Of a DNA stretch of 64,000 nucleotides, positions 46,183-56,591 are shown piece by piece. Under the pieces are notes generated by a model. It ran no database searches. It worked only from the letters and a program-made list of their open reading frames with translations, and had not been told where the DNA came from. Numbering within the stretch: the first letter of the stretch is position 1; every line of letters starts with the position of its first letter. This stretch comes from Nymphaea colorata (Eukaryota > Streptophyta > Magnoliopsida > Nymphaeales > Nymphaeaceae): positions 12,212,505-12,276,504 of the forward strand of contig NC_045140.1 of assembly GCF_008831285.2 (NCBI RefSeq), in the 5' to 3' direction. The position numbers and the translations under genes are program-made.

Positions 46183-46551
46183 TCATTTCCACACTGGGAT
46201 ATCAATTCCTTGCAACAAGCCTCCTGGTTGTTGATGCTCTGCTTTGACCCGCTGGCAAACTAAGCACTTTGCTACATATTCTGCAATTTCACGCTTCATT
46301 GCAGGCCACCAAAAATTCCTTCTCAAATCCTGAAACATCTTTGTACTGCCAGGGTGTATAGAAAACTTAGATTTGTGAGCTTCATCAAGCAACTGTAGCT
46401 TCACCCCTTCATCTATAGGGACCCACAATCTGTGTCGGAACTGCAATGAACCATCTTCATCTTGATGCCAAAGAGAATCTACCTTCTTAGATTCTTCCAC
46501 GTTCTTAGCAAAATCGGGATCTTCCTTTTGCTTCAATTTAAGCTCATCCAA
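46183..46551 (-). pseudogene. Integrase zinc-binding domain
   Basis: Contains 'LLDEAHKSKFSIHPGSTKMF' and 'KCLVCQRVKAEHQQPGG', giving the His-His-Cys-Cys zinc-binding set of retroviral-type integrases (H at 'EAH', H at 'IHPG', C-x2-C at 'CLVC'). The upstream part ('DELKLKQKEDPDF') is the linker after RNase H. It stops after 'DIPVWK' where a Trp codon is expected. Confidence 0.93.
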
Positions 46552-46676
46552 TAAAGGATGTCATATCAAAGCCGTCATTATTGCTTTGTTCTCACCACAA
46601 AAGTAAGGCTGCCATGCTATCACATCTGGCAACAATGTCCATGACCGAGTCAACATACTGCACAACGCTGCTCTGC

Positions 46677-47039
46677 TCAAAGCATCAGCACCACATTCGC
46701 CTTGCCTGGATGATATGATATCGTGAAATCATAATCCTTTAAGTATTCAATCCATCTTCTTTGCCTCAGATTTAGATCATTTTGGGAGAATATATACTTC
46801 AATGACTTGTGATCTGAAAACACCTCAAACGTTGCCCCATAGAGATAATGTCTCCAAATCTTCAGTGCAAACACAACCGCTCCAAACTCCAAATCATGAG
46901 TGAGATAGTGTTGCTCGTGTGCTTTCAACTGTCTTGATGCATAAGCCACTACACGACCATGTTGCATCAATACACAACTGTAACTGATTCCTAATGCATC
47001 TGTGTACACCACAAATCCAGAATGACCCGATGGAAACAT
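46677..47039 (-). pseudogene. RNase H
   Basis: '[18 protein letters not shown]' holds the first catalytic Asp, '[19 protein letters not shown]' the Glu, and '[15 protein letters not shown]' the next Asp. It ends with '[13 protein letters not shown]', where relatives continue 'VVADALSR', so there is a frame change at the C-terminus. Full-length relative to the family apart from that. Confidence 0.93.
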
Positions 47040-47117
47040 CAGAATAGGTGCAGTAGTAAGCTTGTTCTTCAGAGTTAGAAAACTCTTCTCACATTATTCA
47101 TTCCAAACAAACTTCAC

Positions 47118-48275
47118 TCATTTTCTTAATAGTTTAGTCATGAGCATAGCTATTTTCGAAAAGTCTTGTATGAACCTCCGATAGTATCCTGCCAATCCCA
47201 AAAAGCTTCTCACATCAGTTACATTGCAAGGCGTCCTCCAGTTCTGTACAGCCGACACCTTAGCCGGATCTAAGGAAACTCTATCCTTCGAGATTACATA
47301 ACCCAGAAAGTTTACATTCTCTAGCCAAAATTCACATTTTGAGTATTTGGCATAAAGCTTATGCTTGCGCAAAAGACCCAACACACTTCTCAAGTGATCT
47401 TTATGCTCTGTCTCACTCTTTGAGTACACCAAAATATCATCAACAAAAACAATAACAAATCGATCTAGGTAGTCTTGGAACACCCGATTCATGAGGTCCA
47501 TAAACACTATGGGGGCATTGGTCAAGCCAAAAGGCATGACCCTGAATTCATTATGCCCATATCTAGTTCGAAAAATAGTCTTAACAACATCTTCCTCCCG
47601 TATCAAGAGTTGATGATAACCTTTCCTCAGATCGATCTTGGAGAATACTCTTGCATTCTTGAGTTGATCAAACAAGTCTTCAATTCTTGGAAGCGGATGC
47701 TTATTCTTGATGGTGACTTGATTTAACATGCGGTAATTGGTACACAGGCGCATTGTTCCATCCTTCTTCTTAACAAACAACACAGGTGCTCCCCAAGGTG
47801 ACACACTAGGTCGGATGAAGCCCTTGTCTAAGAGCTCTTGCAATTGCTTCTTCAATTCTTCTAACTCTGCTGGTGCCATTCGATATGGTGCCTTAGAAAT
47901 GGGAGTTGTCCCTGGTAACAACTCTATCTTGAATTCCACTTCTCGTGTTGGAGACAAACTTGACAGTTCATCAGGAAACACATCGGAGTACTCACTCACA
48001 ACGGCAACCTCTTGTAACCTCGCCGGTTTAGTCTCATTGGTCAACAGATTGACCAAGAATGCCACACTTCCATTGTCTATCAAATGTTTAGCTTTCGAAG
48101 CAGACATCATTATCTTGTCAGTTCGACTAGCTTTACGAGCATAGAATTCCACAGGTTGCATCTCATCAGTCAACGATTGTATCTGCTTCTTCCTGTAATC
48201 TATATTAGCATAATGCGCATATAACCAATCCACGCCCAAAATCACATCAAACTCACTGAGACTCATGATCACCAA
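47118..48275 (-). CDS. Protease end plus reverse transcriptase ORF
   Basis: A 385-codon open frame, the longest intact piece. It opens with the protease end ('[20 protein letters not shown]'), then a linker. RT follows with '[20 protein letters not shown]', '[18 protein letters not shown]', '[15 protein letters not shown]' (first catalytic Asp), '[20 protein letters not shown]' and the catalytic loop '[11 protein letters not shown]' (F-V-D-D). The thumb and connection contain '[12 protein letters not shown]' and '[15 protein letters not shown]'. It ends at a stop just before the linker to RNase H, where a second stop also occurs. RT copies element RNA into DNA. The domain itself looks intact, but it is not connected to RNase H or integrase in one frame. 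Confidence 0.95.
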   Translation of the reverse strand: MVIMSLSEFDVILGVDWLYAHYANIDYRKKQIQSLTDEMQPVEFYARKASRTDKIMMSASKAKHLIDNGSVAFLVNLLTNETKPARLQEVAVVSEYSDVFPDELSSLSPTREVEFKIELLPGTTPISKAPYRMAPAELEELKKQLQELLDKGFIRPSVSPWGAPVLFVKKKDGTMRLCTNYRMLNQVTIKNKHPLPRIEDLFDQLKNARVFSKIDLRKGYHQLLIREEDVVKTIFRTRYGHNEFRVMPFGLTNAPIVFMDLMNRVFQDYLDRFVIVFVDDILVYSKSETEHKDHLRSVLGLLRKHKLYAKYSKCEFWLENVNFLGYVISKDRVSLDPAKVSAVQNWRTPCNVTDVRSFLGLAGYYRRFIQDFSKIAMLMTKLLRK

Positions 48276-48592
48276 CTGTGTAGGTAAGTGAGTTGATGGA
48301 TCTCCACGTCCACATCCAGTAGATACTCACTACACGACTCTTGAGCATGCATAGGGCTGACAACTTTTAAAACATATGGCATCTTCCTAGCCGACACTTC
48401 TAGTGAAGTAGCAAATCGACTAGATATAAATGAATGAGTCGCCCCTGCATCAAACAACACTTTAGCAATATGAGAACCAATAAGTAAAGTACCTTCAACA
48501 AGGTCGTGTGCCTGAAGTTCCTCCACAGTAGTTGCATAGACACGTCCAGTCGTCTGTCGTGCACTAGAAGGACCGGCCTTAGGCTTCTCCAA
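48269..48592 (-). pseudogene. Protease N-terminal part
   Basis: The 107-codon frame contains 'LIGSHIAKVLFDAGATHSFI', the protease active-site strand. The usual D-S-G or D-T-G triplet reads D-A-G, which removes the Ser/Thr next to the catalytic Asp. The frame runs into a stop after 'QLTYLHSW', while the protease end continues in another frame at 48,275. A frameshift of one base lies near 48,280. Confidence 0.88.
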
Positions 48593-48601
48593 TTCTTTTT
48601 C

Positions 48602-49312
48602 TTGTCTTATGGGGCAATCTTTGATGAAGCGTCACATCCCTCCACAATGTAAACACGCCCCGGTCACCCAATAACATGGCTTTCCGGGGTGCACACGTGA
48701 GCAAGTAGGGCACCTCTGTGAAGTCGAAGTGGCCACTGCCCCCTGTGTGGCCTCACTGCAGGTTGGCTGGTTCCGTTTGAACGTTTGGTCATCACGCCTC
48801 TCATAAGGCCTTGCCCTGCCTGCAAAGGGTTGGTGCTTGACCTGTGTTTGCCCACCATGTGATTGTTGGCCTGCCTTCTTATGGTGATTCATATGTGTCC
48901 TAGCCCAGTCCTCTTCTATGCATCTTTCCATAGTGACCGCTTCGTCCAAGTCACAAGCTCTGCTTGTCAAAACTTTCCTTCGCAGTCCATCTCGTAGCCC
49001 GCGCACGAACTTGCCTGCTTTGGCCCCATCTGTAGTATAGAGGTGCGGGCAATACACCTCCAAGTGTCGATATTTCATAATATATTCTTCCAAGCTCAAA
49101 TGATTCTGCTGCAAATCAAGAAACTCTTGCATTTTCTTGTCCCTAGCATGCACTGGAAAGTATGTGCTGAAGAAGGAAACTCTAAACTGCTTCCAAGAGA
49201 TTAACAGTTGGCCCACAAACAGGATCTCACTAGTCGATTGCCACCAATTCTTGGCATCAGCCTTCAACAAATAAGAGCCATAATTCACTTTGTCTTCTTC
49301 TGGCATATTCAA
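48602..49312 (-). pseudogene. Gag capsid region and zinc knuckle
   Basis: 'NMPEEDKVNYGSYLLKADAK' and 'NWWQS' open the Retrotrans_gag region. 'ISWKQFRVSFFSTYFPVHAR', 'MQEFLDLQQNHLSLEEYIMK' and 'FVRGLRDGLRRKVLTSR' follow, then a basic linker. The C-terminus has 'CPTCSRVHPGKPCY' and 'GACLHCGGM', where a TGA replaces the next codon of the zinc knuckle. The motif then resumes as 'RFIKDC' with Arg where His is expected. Thus the knuckle is both interrupted and altered. Confidence 0.92.
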
Positions 49313-49329
49313 AAGCCAAAAATGCGTTC

Positions 49330-49729
49330 AACTTCCTCAATCCACTTTTTTGCCTTGTTTGGATTGCCTTCTCCTGTAAAGACAGGTGGCTACATTGCCA
49401 TAAGCAATTGGTACGACACCGTCGTTGCCTTCTCCCGAAGTGGTAAACTGGTGTCTGGGTGTATGGTTCCTCTGATTACTGACTATCGACCGCACAAGGA
49501 AGGTAAGTGTCTACAATGTTGTCAGCAGTATAGTCTGCTGATCCACAGGTGGAGTCTGTCTCAGCGGGGTTTGAGCACCCACACTAGTCTGGGCATTTTG
49601 TTGCCCTGATGTACTGTCATCCACTAAGGTACGTGCATCAGAATGGGCCGAACTTGGCTCTCTTTGTGTCTCTGTAGAAGACCCAGCTCGCTTTTTAACC
49701 CTACATTGATATTCCATCTGTACAAACAA
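49330..49729 (-). pseudogene. Gag N-terminus
   Basis: The minus frame from 49,729 starts 'MFVQMEYQCRVKKRAG' and is Ser/Thr/Gln-rich ('PPVDQQTILLTTL'), ending at a stop. A further piece at about 49,315-49,395 reads 'PVFTGEGNPNKAKKWIEEVE' and 'RIFGF', the conserved start of the capsid region, then stops at a frame change just before 'NMPEED'. The start codon is either the first Met or 'MEYQC' five codons later. Confidence 0.8.
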
Positions 49730-49936
49730 GAACCCTTGTTCTCAAACCAAGTCTATGACCAATCTTGCAAATCCAATCACAAACGTGCATGAGCACAAAG
49801 TTCAAAACATCGTTCACATTATGTACTTATACTTGTAAAATCGAACTACAACAACAATTTAATCAACAAATGTATACCTGGGCAACACGACTTCACATAT
49901 AGGCTTTAACTCACATCCATAGTGGGGCTTGCCATA

Positions 49937-49948
49937 GCTCTGATATCA
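49937..49948 (-). promoter_or_regulatory. Primer binding site (initiator-Met tRNA)
   Basis: On minus TGATATCAGAGC, matching TGGTATCAGAGC at 11 of 12 positions, 4 bases from the LTR. This is the usual primer site of Ty3/gypsy chromoviruses in plants. Confidence 0.9.
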
Positions 49949-49952
49949 AAGC

Positions 49953-52900
49953 TATCACACCCCAACCTTTTTGACCCTCAAAAACATTTTTTTTTTCTAA
50001 CATAAAGCATTGGAGTGTGATGACACAACAATTCAAAAGAGGGAGCTATGTCATTCAAAACAATCGGGCGAACTTTCATTCAAATAACAATTTTGATTCA
50101 TACAAAATCACATCTAAGTGTATGACAAAAATGTCACAAAACATATAATTGATGTCTAACAAACACAAGACATCAATACAATCAAAATAAGACGCGCCGG
50201 TGCTACAAAAGACCCAAAACCTCTCCAGTAGGACGTAAGTAAAACCATCTGCTCAACCTACTGCCTCTGGTCCACCAAAACCTAAAAAAAAATGAAACAA
50301 CAGAAGACTTAGCCTTCGCAGTATGACAACAAGCCAAGAAAATTCCAAACCCTCTTAGGTAGGGCTCAAATCTGAGAACAATCATAAAAACAATCTATCC
50401 TCATGTCGTGTCAAGGCATAGGCACATCATTTCGCAAGAAAACCCCTAACATAGACCACGACATGAAAAGGCCACTCAAGGGCCACAGTAACACCATCTC
50501 AATCACATGCAAGGCATGCTTAAATATTTCATTTCATTCATAGCACAACAATCACATGCACATCAATCACGTACATTTCATCCATATACTTTCATTTTCA
50601 TTAGCTTTAGTGAATTGACAGTTTCGGTGGGTGCAAATACAGGCACGTGCATACCATAGGCGGCCCATAGCCGAGAGACAACCCCCGTGGTAGCCCATAA
50701 CGGTATGGATTCGTTCATCCGTTGCAGCGGTAGAGCACTCATCCATGGGTATGTGAATTCCACGGAGAGATACTCAGCCTTCCGTAGGACACCCAGGTTG
50801 GGAAGGTGGGAGCCCAACGCTCCAAGCACATCACACAACAGTACCGTGGGGCCTTGCACCGTCTGCACTCCGAACAGGCGAGACCAGTGGCGAAGGAGGG
50901 ACAACTTCCAAACACATAGCCACATTCCACTGGCCTCTCATCTCTTATTCTTTCAATCTTATACTTTTAATTGCACAATCACAAAACAATTGGCTAGCCC
51001 ATAAAGTTGGTTCACTTCACGAGTGCACCTACACCTCCAATTGCCTCCACACGAGGGCTATAGATATCAATAACAGTCTTGGCTACTCATCATAACAATA
51101 TTACCCTCTATTTCATTCATTTTATATCATTGCTTGTGGCAATGTGTATGCAACAAAACAAAACATTCACTTCCATTATCAAAATAATCATAGCTTTGAG
51201 AAACTTAGCCAAACCACAGAGAGAAGTCTCGATCTGTGATGGGCACATAGCTGTCCTATGCAGTTATCATTCTAGGATGTTTTCTAATGCACAATTGGGG
51301 TCGAGGAGACAATCGACTCGATGCCTCACCTCATCTGTCCTAAACAGTTATCAATTCTAGCATACACATGCAAATATGTAACATTTTCAAAACATGCTTC
51401 TAGTAGCCTTTCAAAACAAATCATATCATATATCAAACCATTTGCATGGATACGCACAATCGTTCACAAAACAATCCATCAATCACTTCACAATCCTAGG
51501 ATCCCACGATCCTAAGAACACACATTCACACATTTGTCTAGGCAGGGATTTGCCTGAAATGCTGCTATACCTGTTGTGCGCCTACAAAACTCTTCAAAAT
51601 GCCTCAAGCTTCAAATCTGGTTGCTCAAGGTCGACGGGATGTGCCCGGGTACCTACAGACATAACCAAAAGATAAGATTTCTACTAGTTACCTTTACGAC
51701 CCAACAAAATCAGCTCAAGAAGGTGTCGACGGGTTGTGTCGACCTACAAGCCCCCCAATAAGCCTCCTCCTTACTTCTTGACGTTGCCCCCAAACATCAA
51801 AATTCAATGCTTCGATCAATCCTTCACTAACACATTTCTCATTAGTTTTTCTTAGTTGAATCGTCTTCCCAATAATACACCCAACTTACATGCTCTACTC
51901 CAACTAACATAGGAATGCACCCATAGACAAAAGTATGCGCCACATGCTCACTAAAACGATTCTAAATCTTCTCACCCACATCAAAACTCTACCATGCTTC
52001 CCTATTGCTTCGAAAATCAACACTTCATGCTAGAAAAGCAGTTACACACATAGATCATCGTCTTCTCAACATAGTCATAAACTTCCCCAAAATAGCAAAG
52101 TCGCTAATATATATCCCAAAATCACCTATACTTAATTCTATCATGCTCAAACAGTATTTATACGTGCTCCAACAGAAAATTTACAACACTATAGACACGA
52201 TTTCGCCTTGCTCACCCCAATTAAAGAGTCTGAACTGTTGCAGTCCTCCCGACAGCAACCTCACGAGTTAGAGAGGTCCTCAAACGACTAAAATTTCTCT
52301 CTGTCGCCTCCACCAATGCCTTAAAGTCGCTGCTATGAGGGGGAAGACAAGTCCCCAAGCTGAAATCCAACCAAACAATCGTAAACAGGGTGAGCTTTTG
52401 CAAAAGAGAGGTCAAAAGGAAAAATCTGCCATTAGAAGAAGGGAAGTCGGCCGTGAGTACGAGGTTTGGCTGAGGGTGAGAGCGCATGAGAGAAGAGAGA
52501 GAGAGCAGGTGCTAGGGAGCAAGTGCGCTGACATAGAGAAGTGAGCATGGGATGAGCATGCTTGAGCAGAGAACGCGGGTGAGGGAGGCGCTGACAGAGG
52601 GAAGTGAGCATAGCAGAGAGAGCACGAGAGAGACGAGAGTGTGCAAAGAGGTAAAGAGAGATCGTGCGAGCAGAGGGAGTGCACTTGCGGAGAGGAGAGG
52701 AGGCTGCGCAGGAGGAAGGAGGTGAAGAAGGAAGAGGAAGGGGGAAAAGGCGAGGGAGAAGAGGCAGAGGTCGAGAGGGCTTACCAAAGGGCCGACCCAA
52801 ACGCCGCTGCAACCACCTTCTGCCTGCCGTAGCTCTCTGTTGTGCGAACCTGCAAAAGACAAAAGAGAAGGAGACATTGAGGAAGGCAAGGGGGGGGGAG

Positions 52901-52989
52901 AGCTCTCTCGCGAGGGGTCCTTCACGACGTAGATTTCGGGTCTGGGTCTAGACCCGCTCCAACCCAACCTGAAAAAGACGAGTGTTACA
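49953..52989 (-). repeat. 5' LTR of the chromovirus (right copy)
   Basis: Matches the left LTR throughout, with TGTAACACTCGTC at its minus-strand start and GTGTGATA at its end (the terminal CA is mutated to TA). Compared with the left copy it lacks short stretches near 51,710-51,715 and 52,786-52,790. A TATA box lies at 52,155-52,162 on minus. Transcription of the element would start in this copy. Confidence 0.95.
52155..52162 (-). promoter_or_regulatory. TATA box in right LTR
   Basis: TATAAATA on minus, at the same LTR position as in the left copy. It is the likely promoter element of the retrotransposon. Confidence 0.6.
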
Positions 52990-52994
52990 CGTAA

Positions 52995-53558
52995 GGATGA
53001 ACTATTTTATGAATGGAAATTGTTCTCAAAATTTTGGGAGTCTCTATTGTAAATTATAGGCCAAATAAAGGTTGGGGTATCATTTTTTGGTAATACCCAA
53101 AGGAAAGATTGGCCCAAAAGATATGGTTGTAAAGGTGACCTACTTACAAATAACTTAATTATTGAAATTACTTTCAAGTTGTGATTTGGATGGTATAAAC
53201 ATTTTTCTACATGAAAATTGCACATCCTGATATTGAATGCTAGTTCTCCCTTTGCTTGGCCATGTAAAGTTAGCTTGCCTAGCTAGTACATGGAGCCCCT
53301 TGTAAGCAACTTAATCTGCAAAATATGTGATTATTTAGTTTGTCTCATCCCTCATTTTATGTATAGTTTATGGTCACCGAATAAAAAATCAATGGTTCTT
53401 TGGATTCACTCAAGATGGTGTGTGTGTGTGTGTGAATCCATATCAGAAGTGAATTACAGGTCATCTGGTGTGGAACTTTCATCTATTGAATCAGTCAAGG
53501 AAGAGGGGTTCATTCTTGAAGTTGGTTTCTCATTAAAGTTATGTAGATGTAATAAGAA
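52995..53558. other. Unassigned DNA right of the chromovirus
   Basis: The pre-insertion continuation of the DNA left of 41,999. A (GT)n run lies near 53,418-53,434. The 91-codon frame at 53,290-53,565 has no domain that I recognise. Confidence 0.4.
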
Positions 53559-53901
53559 AGAATGAAAAATGACATTAACTTTCTAGGATAAAGTATGTTG
53601 GGAATGCTTTGAATTGTCATTTATGTAATTGGTGATGCTTAGTCAATGTTTCTAACATGGAGCTATTTGGACACAATTTGTACTAATAGTTGAGCCTTCA
53701 AGGGCATTAACATTCAAATTCATTCATAAAAGAATGAAAAAGGACATTAACTTTCTAGGATAAAGTATGTTGGGAATGCTTTGGGTCGTCATTTATGTAA
53801 TTGGTGATGCATAGTCAATGTTTCTGACATGGAGCTATTTTGACACAATTTGTACTAATAGTTGAGCCTTCAAGGGCATTAACATTCAAATTCATTCATA
53901 A
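53559..53901. repeat. 172-bp tandem duplication
   Basis: Two adjacent copies starting 'agaatgaaaaa(t/g)gacatt' at 53,559 and 53,731 differ at only a handful of positions. No coding function is visible. The high similarity indicates a fairly recent duplication. Confidence 0.95.
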
Positions 53902-54184
53902 CAGAGCAAAATTTAGTTATTTGTAAATATGTTTTTTTCTTAATTCTTTTTATATATGGAAGAACAACACAGTGCTGACCATCGTAGTTTATGTGTATTG
54001 GATACTCTTAACAGCCTCCTTTCATGTGGAAGAATTCCTATCTAACCTATAATGACTTTCACAAACTTGTAAGCAGTATCTACAGGTACTCAAACGACAT
54101 ATATCTGTACCATTGGCATATGCACAAAGTTTTTTTGTTAATCTACTTCCAAAATTTAATGTTTTAGTTTACTTTGCCTTACTC

Positions 54185-55857
54185 TAGATATCCTGATGGT
54201 ATACCATTGGAGATTGTTTTCATGCAGCCATCTATGGTTGAGATGTTGGATGCTGCAGTGGAAGATGCTCTATAACATGCTAGATGGCGAGTCTTTGTGG
54301 TTTATTGGCTCTCACAATCTTATAGATGTCAGTGATTTCTCTTGTATTGCACTTCAATCGATTGAAACCTGAACATGTTACATTTTTCTTTTCACTTTCT
54401 GAGTTGATTCATGTGCTTCTTTTATTGATAATATTTGTGGTTTAATATAACTGCAACTATATGCCTTACATCATGTTGACACACAATGCTACTTGGATGC
54501 TGAACACTACTTACAAGGGATAGGAGAACAAGAGGATAAGTATGATTGACTAATCTCTCTTGAGGATATACCAAGCTTTCAGTAAGAGCAACCATATATC
54601 ATCTTGTTGTCATTGCCCATTAGAGGCCCATCCTTAGTTTTACAGTCAGATGTTTGGAAAATTGAAGTATTGTAGGGGACATCTTACCAACATTTATTCA
54701 ATGGTTGTTAAGGTACTTCTCTATTATTTATGTTTCATGCAGAAAGTCATACATGTTCATTTTAAAAATTTGCGATTATTACAGATTGAGATAAGGACAT
54801 TCAAAGAAGTAAAGGTATTATAGATTATGCATTATAAAGGAAATCTTCATTGACATGCACAATGTTGGACAATAAGGTTATACTCCTTCGAGGTAATGAT
54901 GTGGATGTCTCTATGGTTAAAGAAGTTGTTGAGCTAATAAATGGGAGATTTGAGACTTTGGTAATTCCGTCGCATAAGTTGTATGCTATTTTTAAGTAGG
55001 AAAACTAGTGATGTCATATGTTACATGGTTGCTGAGTTTTCCACGCCAATCTGCTAATTTAGTTTCTTTATTGTTTGCTGTAAGACCCTTAGGACGTATT
55101 TATGCTTCAACTTTAATATTCAACTATAGTACAATTTAGTGATTAATCCAATAGTACCTAACTTGTCTATGTGTGTTTGTGTGTGTCGATGTTCAGGTGG
55201 CAGTGGTCTATGCCGATTTAAATTAATGTATGTATAGATCTCCTCGTGAAACTTTCTGATGGACATAGGCATCTGGTTATGTCACCATCGAGACAGTTTA
55301 AAAAATTGGGCAGATTGGAGTGACCAATATTTCAAGTACTATACTGACTTCTCTCTTCAATCTGGCCAGGTTTATTGTTTTTGTTAAAACCTTTCACAAA
55401 TTGACATGAGAACATAAGTTGGTATGTGTGGGTTATGTATTTTGGGGAAACATAACTAATTGCCTTTTAATTCAGTGATATAAGGTGATTAGCAAGCATT
55501 GGTGCCTATTCATATCTAGGTAACAAATCCTTTCTAATGTATTTTAATGATCATAGGTCAGGGTAACCAGTGCTTGTTCATCTCTAGTTAATAGATATAA
55601 ACTTTGCAAAATGTGCAACATTTTGTATAACTGGATGGGGCCATTGGTCTCAGTTCCTACCTTATGATATCAAACTACTGGAACATGCATTCTAACTTCC
55701 AACTAATCCATCTTATTCATGTATTGTAGAGGAAGCAACAAAGATAGCGATTAAGGAAGCAAGCAGAATAATTGCAAATGTAGAGTTGTCCAAGTACATA
55801 GAAATGTATCAAAACAATCAGCACACCAACATAGAGGAGCTTATTTATTCACGTTGA
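54185..55857 (+). pseudogene. Exon-like pieces of an unidentified gene
   Basis: Three segments look like coding exons. After 'ctctag' at about 54,188 comes a frame reading 'PDGIPLEIVFMQPSMVEMLD' and 'AAVEDAL', then a stop. Around 54,860-54,990 a frame reads '[20 protein letters not shown]' and '[18 protein letters not shown]'. After an acceptor 'tattgtag' at about 55,730 comes 'EEATKIAIKEASRIIANVEL' and 'SKYIEMYQNN', ending in a stop near 55,855. All are on plus, in consistent order, with intron-like AT-rich DNA between. I cannot name the protein. It may be a decayed host gene or a gene piece carried by the surrounding CACTA-like DNA. Confidence 0.35.
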
Positions 55858-56547
55858 TGGATCAATGCATGTCTAAAGCATGAAGTGAAAAAGGAAACAC
55901 AGTCCTAAAGAGAAGAATTCAAGCATAATGGAAGAAAGCAAATTTTCAATGTGCAGAGCTTTAGCAGATAAGACTGTCATGAATTCACATTCTTATGAAA
56001 ATGTTTCATCGTGTGGGAAACTTGACTATGCTACAGATTATTTGTAGATGTATTTCATCATTTATCAAAAACTTTAGTTGACAGTAAGTGTGACAAAAGT
56101 TGTCACATGTTTATGTACCTATCTATTTTTTTGTGAATAAAAAGGTATGGGCATCCAACTCCTAGTAGTTTGTTTATTTTGTGTTGTATGTATTGGATAG
56201 GCTGCTAGAAGTATTTCCAAAATAATAATAATAATAATAATAATCACTTGTGCTAAAACAACATCAGTGAAAGACAAATAATTAATGACACGAGACATCT
56301 AATGCTACTAAAGAAGTAAAAAATAGTACCATAGAAGAGGCAAACTCTGGCACACTTTATTTAGCAACAGCAGCATCATTTATGGCACTGAAACGTGAGC
56401 TAGTTAAGGCTCATTTTGTGGTGCTTATTTAGTGTCAGAAAACAAATGTTACACAAGTCCTACAACTTTTTGCCATAGAAAGTGGTAGTGTGGTCTGAGC
56501 AGTGTTGCTATGTTCCGTGATAGATTTGTGCCAAAGGTCATGTATAG
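55858..56547. other. Unassigned DNA with (AAT)n
   Basis: Non-coding. A trinucleotide (AAT)n run lies at about 56,219-56,244. 'tggcac/gtgcca' type motifs become frequent after 56,345, as in CACTA sub-terminal DNA. Confidence 0.45.
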
Positions 56548-56591
56548 TGGCACTATTTTAGTGCCAAAAAATATCAGTTTTCTTCTTGTGG
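56548..56591 (-). mobile_element. CACTA-like terminus (3' end)
   Basis: Read on minus from 56,591: 'ccacaagaagaaaactga', then a T run, then 'ggcactaaaatagtgcc'. This resembles the CACTA-type terminus at 8,526 (CACTACAAGAGAACC...TGGCACTA) in inverse orientation. The outermost CACTA is degraded. A perfect small hairpin (GGCACTA-ttt-TAGTGCC) occupies 56,549-56,565. Which element it belongs to is unknown; the CACTA coding remnants at 39-41.6 kb are on the right strand for it. Confidence 0.4.

Larger units (their letters stand above)
42000..52989 (-). mobile_element. Full-length Ty3/gypsy Tekay/Del-type chromovirus
   Basis: A 10,990-bp element on the minus strand has two long terminal repeats (42,000-45,078 and 49,953-52,989), a primer site beside the right LTR and a purine tract beside the left LTR. 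Between them lie gag, protease, RT, RNase H, integrase and a chromodomain in order. Flanking bases are CATAA (41,995-41,999) and CGTAA (52,990-52,994), a 5-bp target duplication with one difference. LTRs of about 3 kb plus a C-terminal chromodomain fit the Tekay/Del group. It interrupts CACTA-derived DNA. Stops and frameshifts disable it. Confidence 0.95.

Noticed and set aside
47475-48144. Plus-strand frames over the RT region
   Set aside because: Antisense shadows of the RT and protease on the minus strand.
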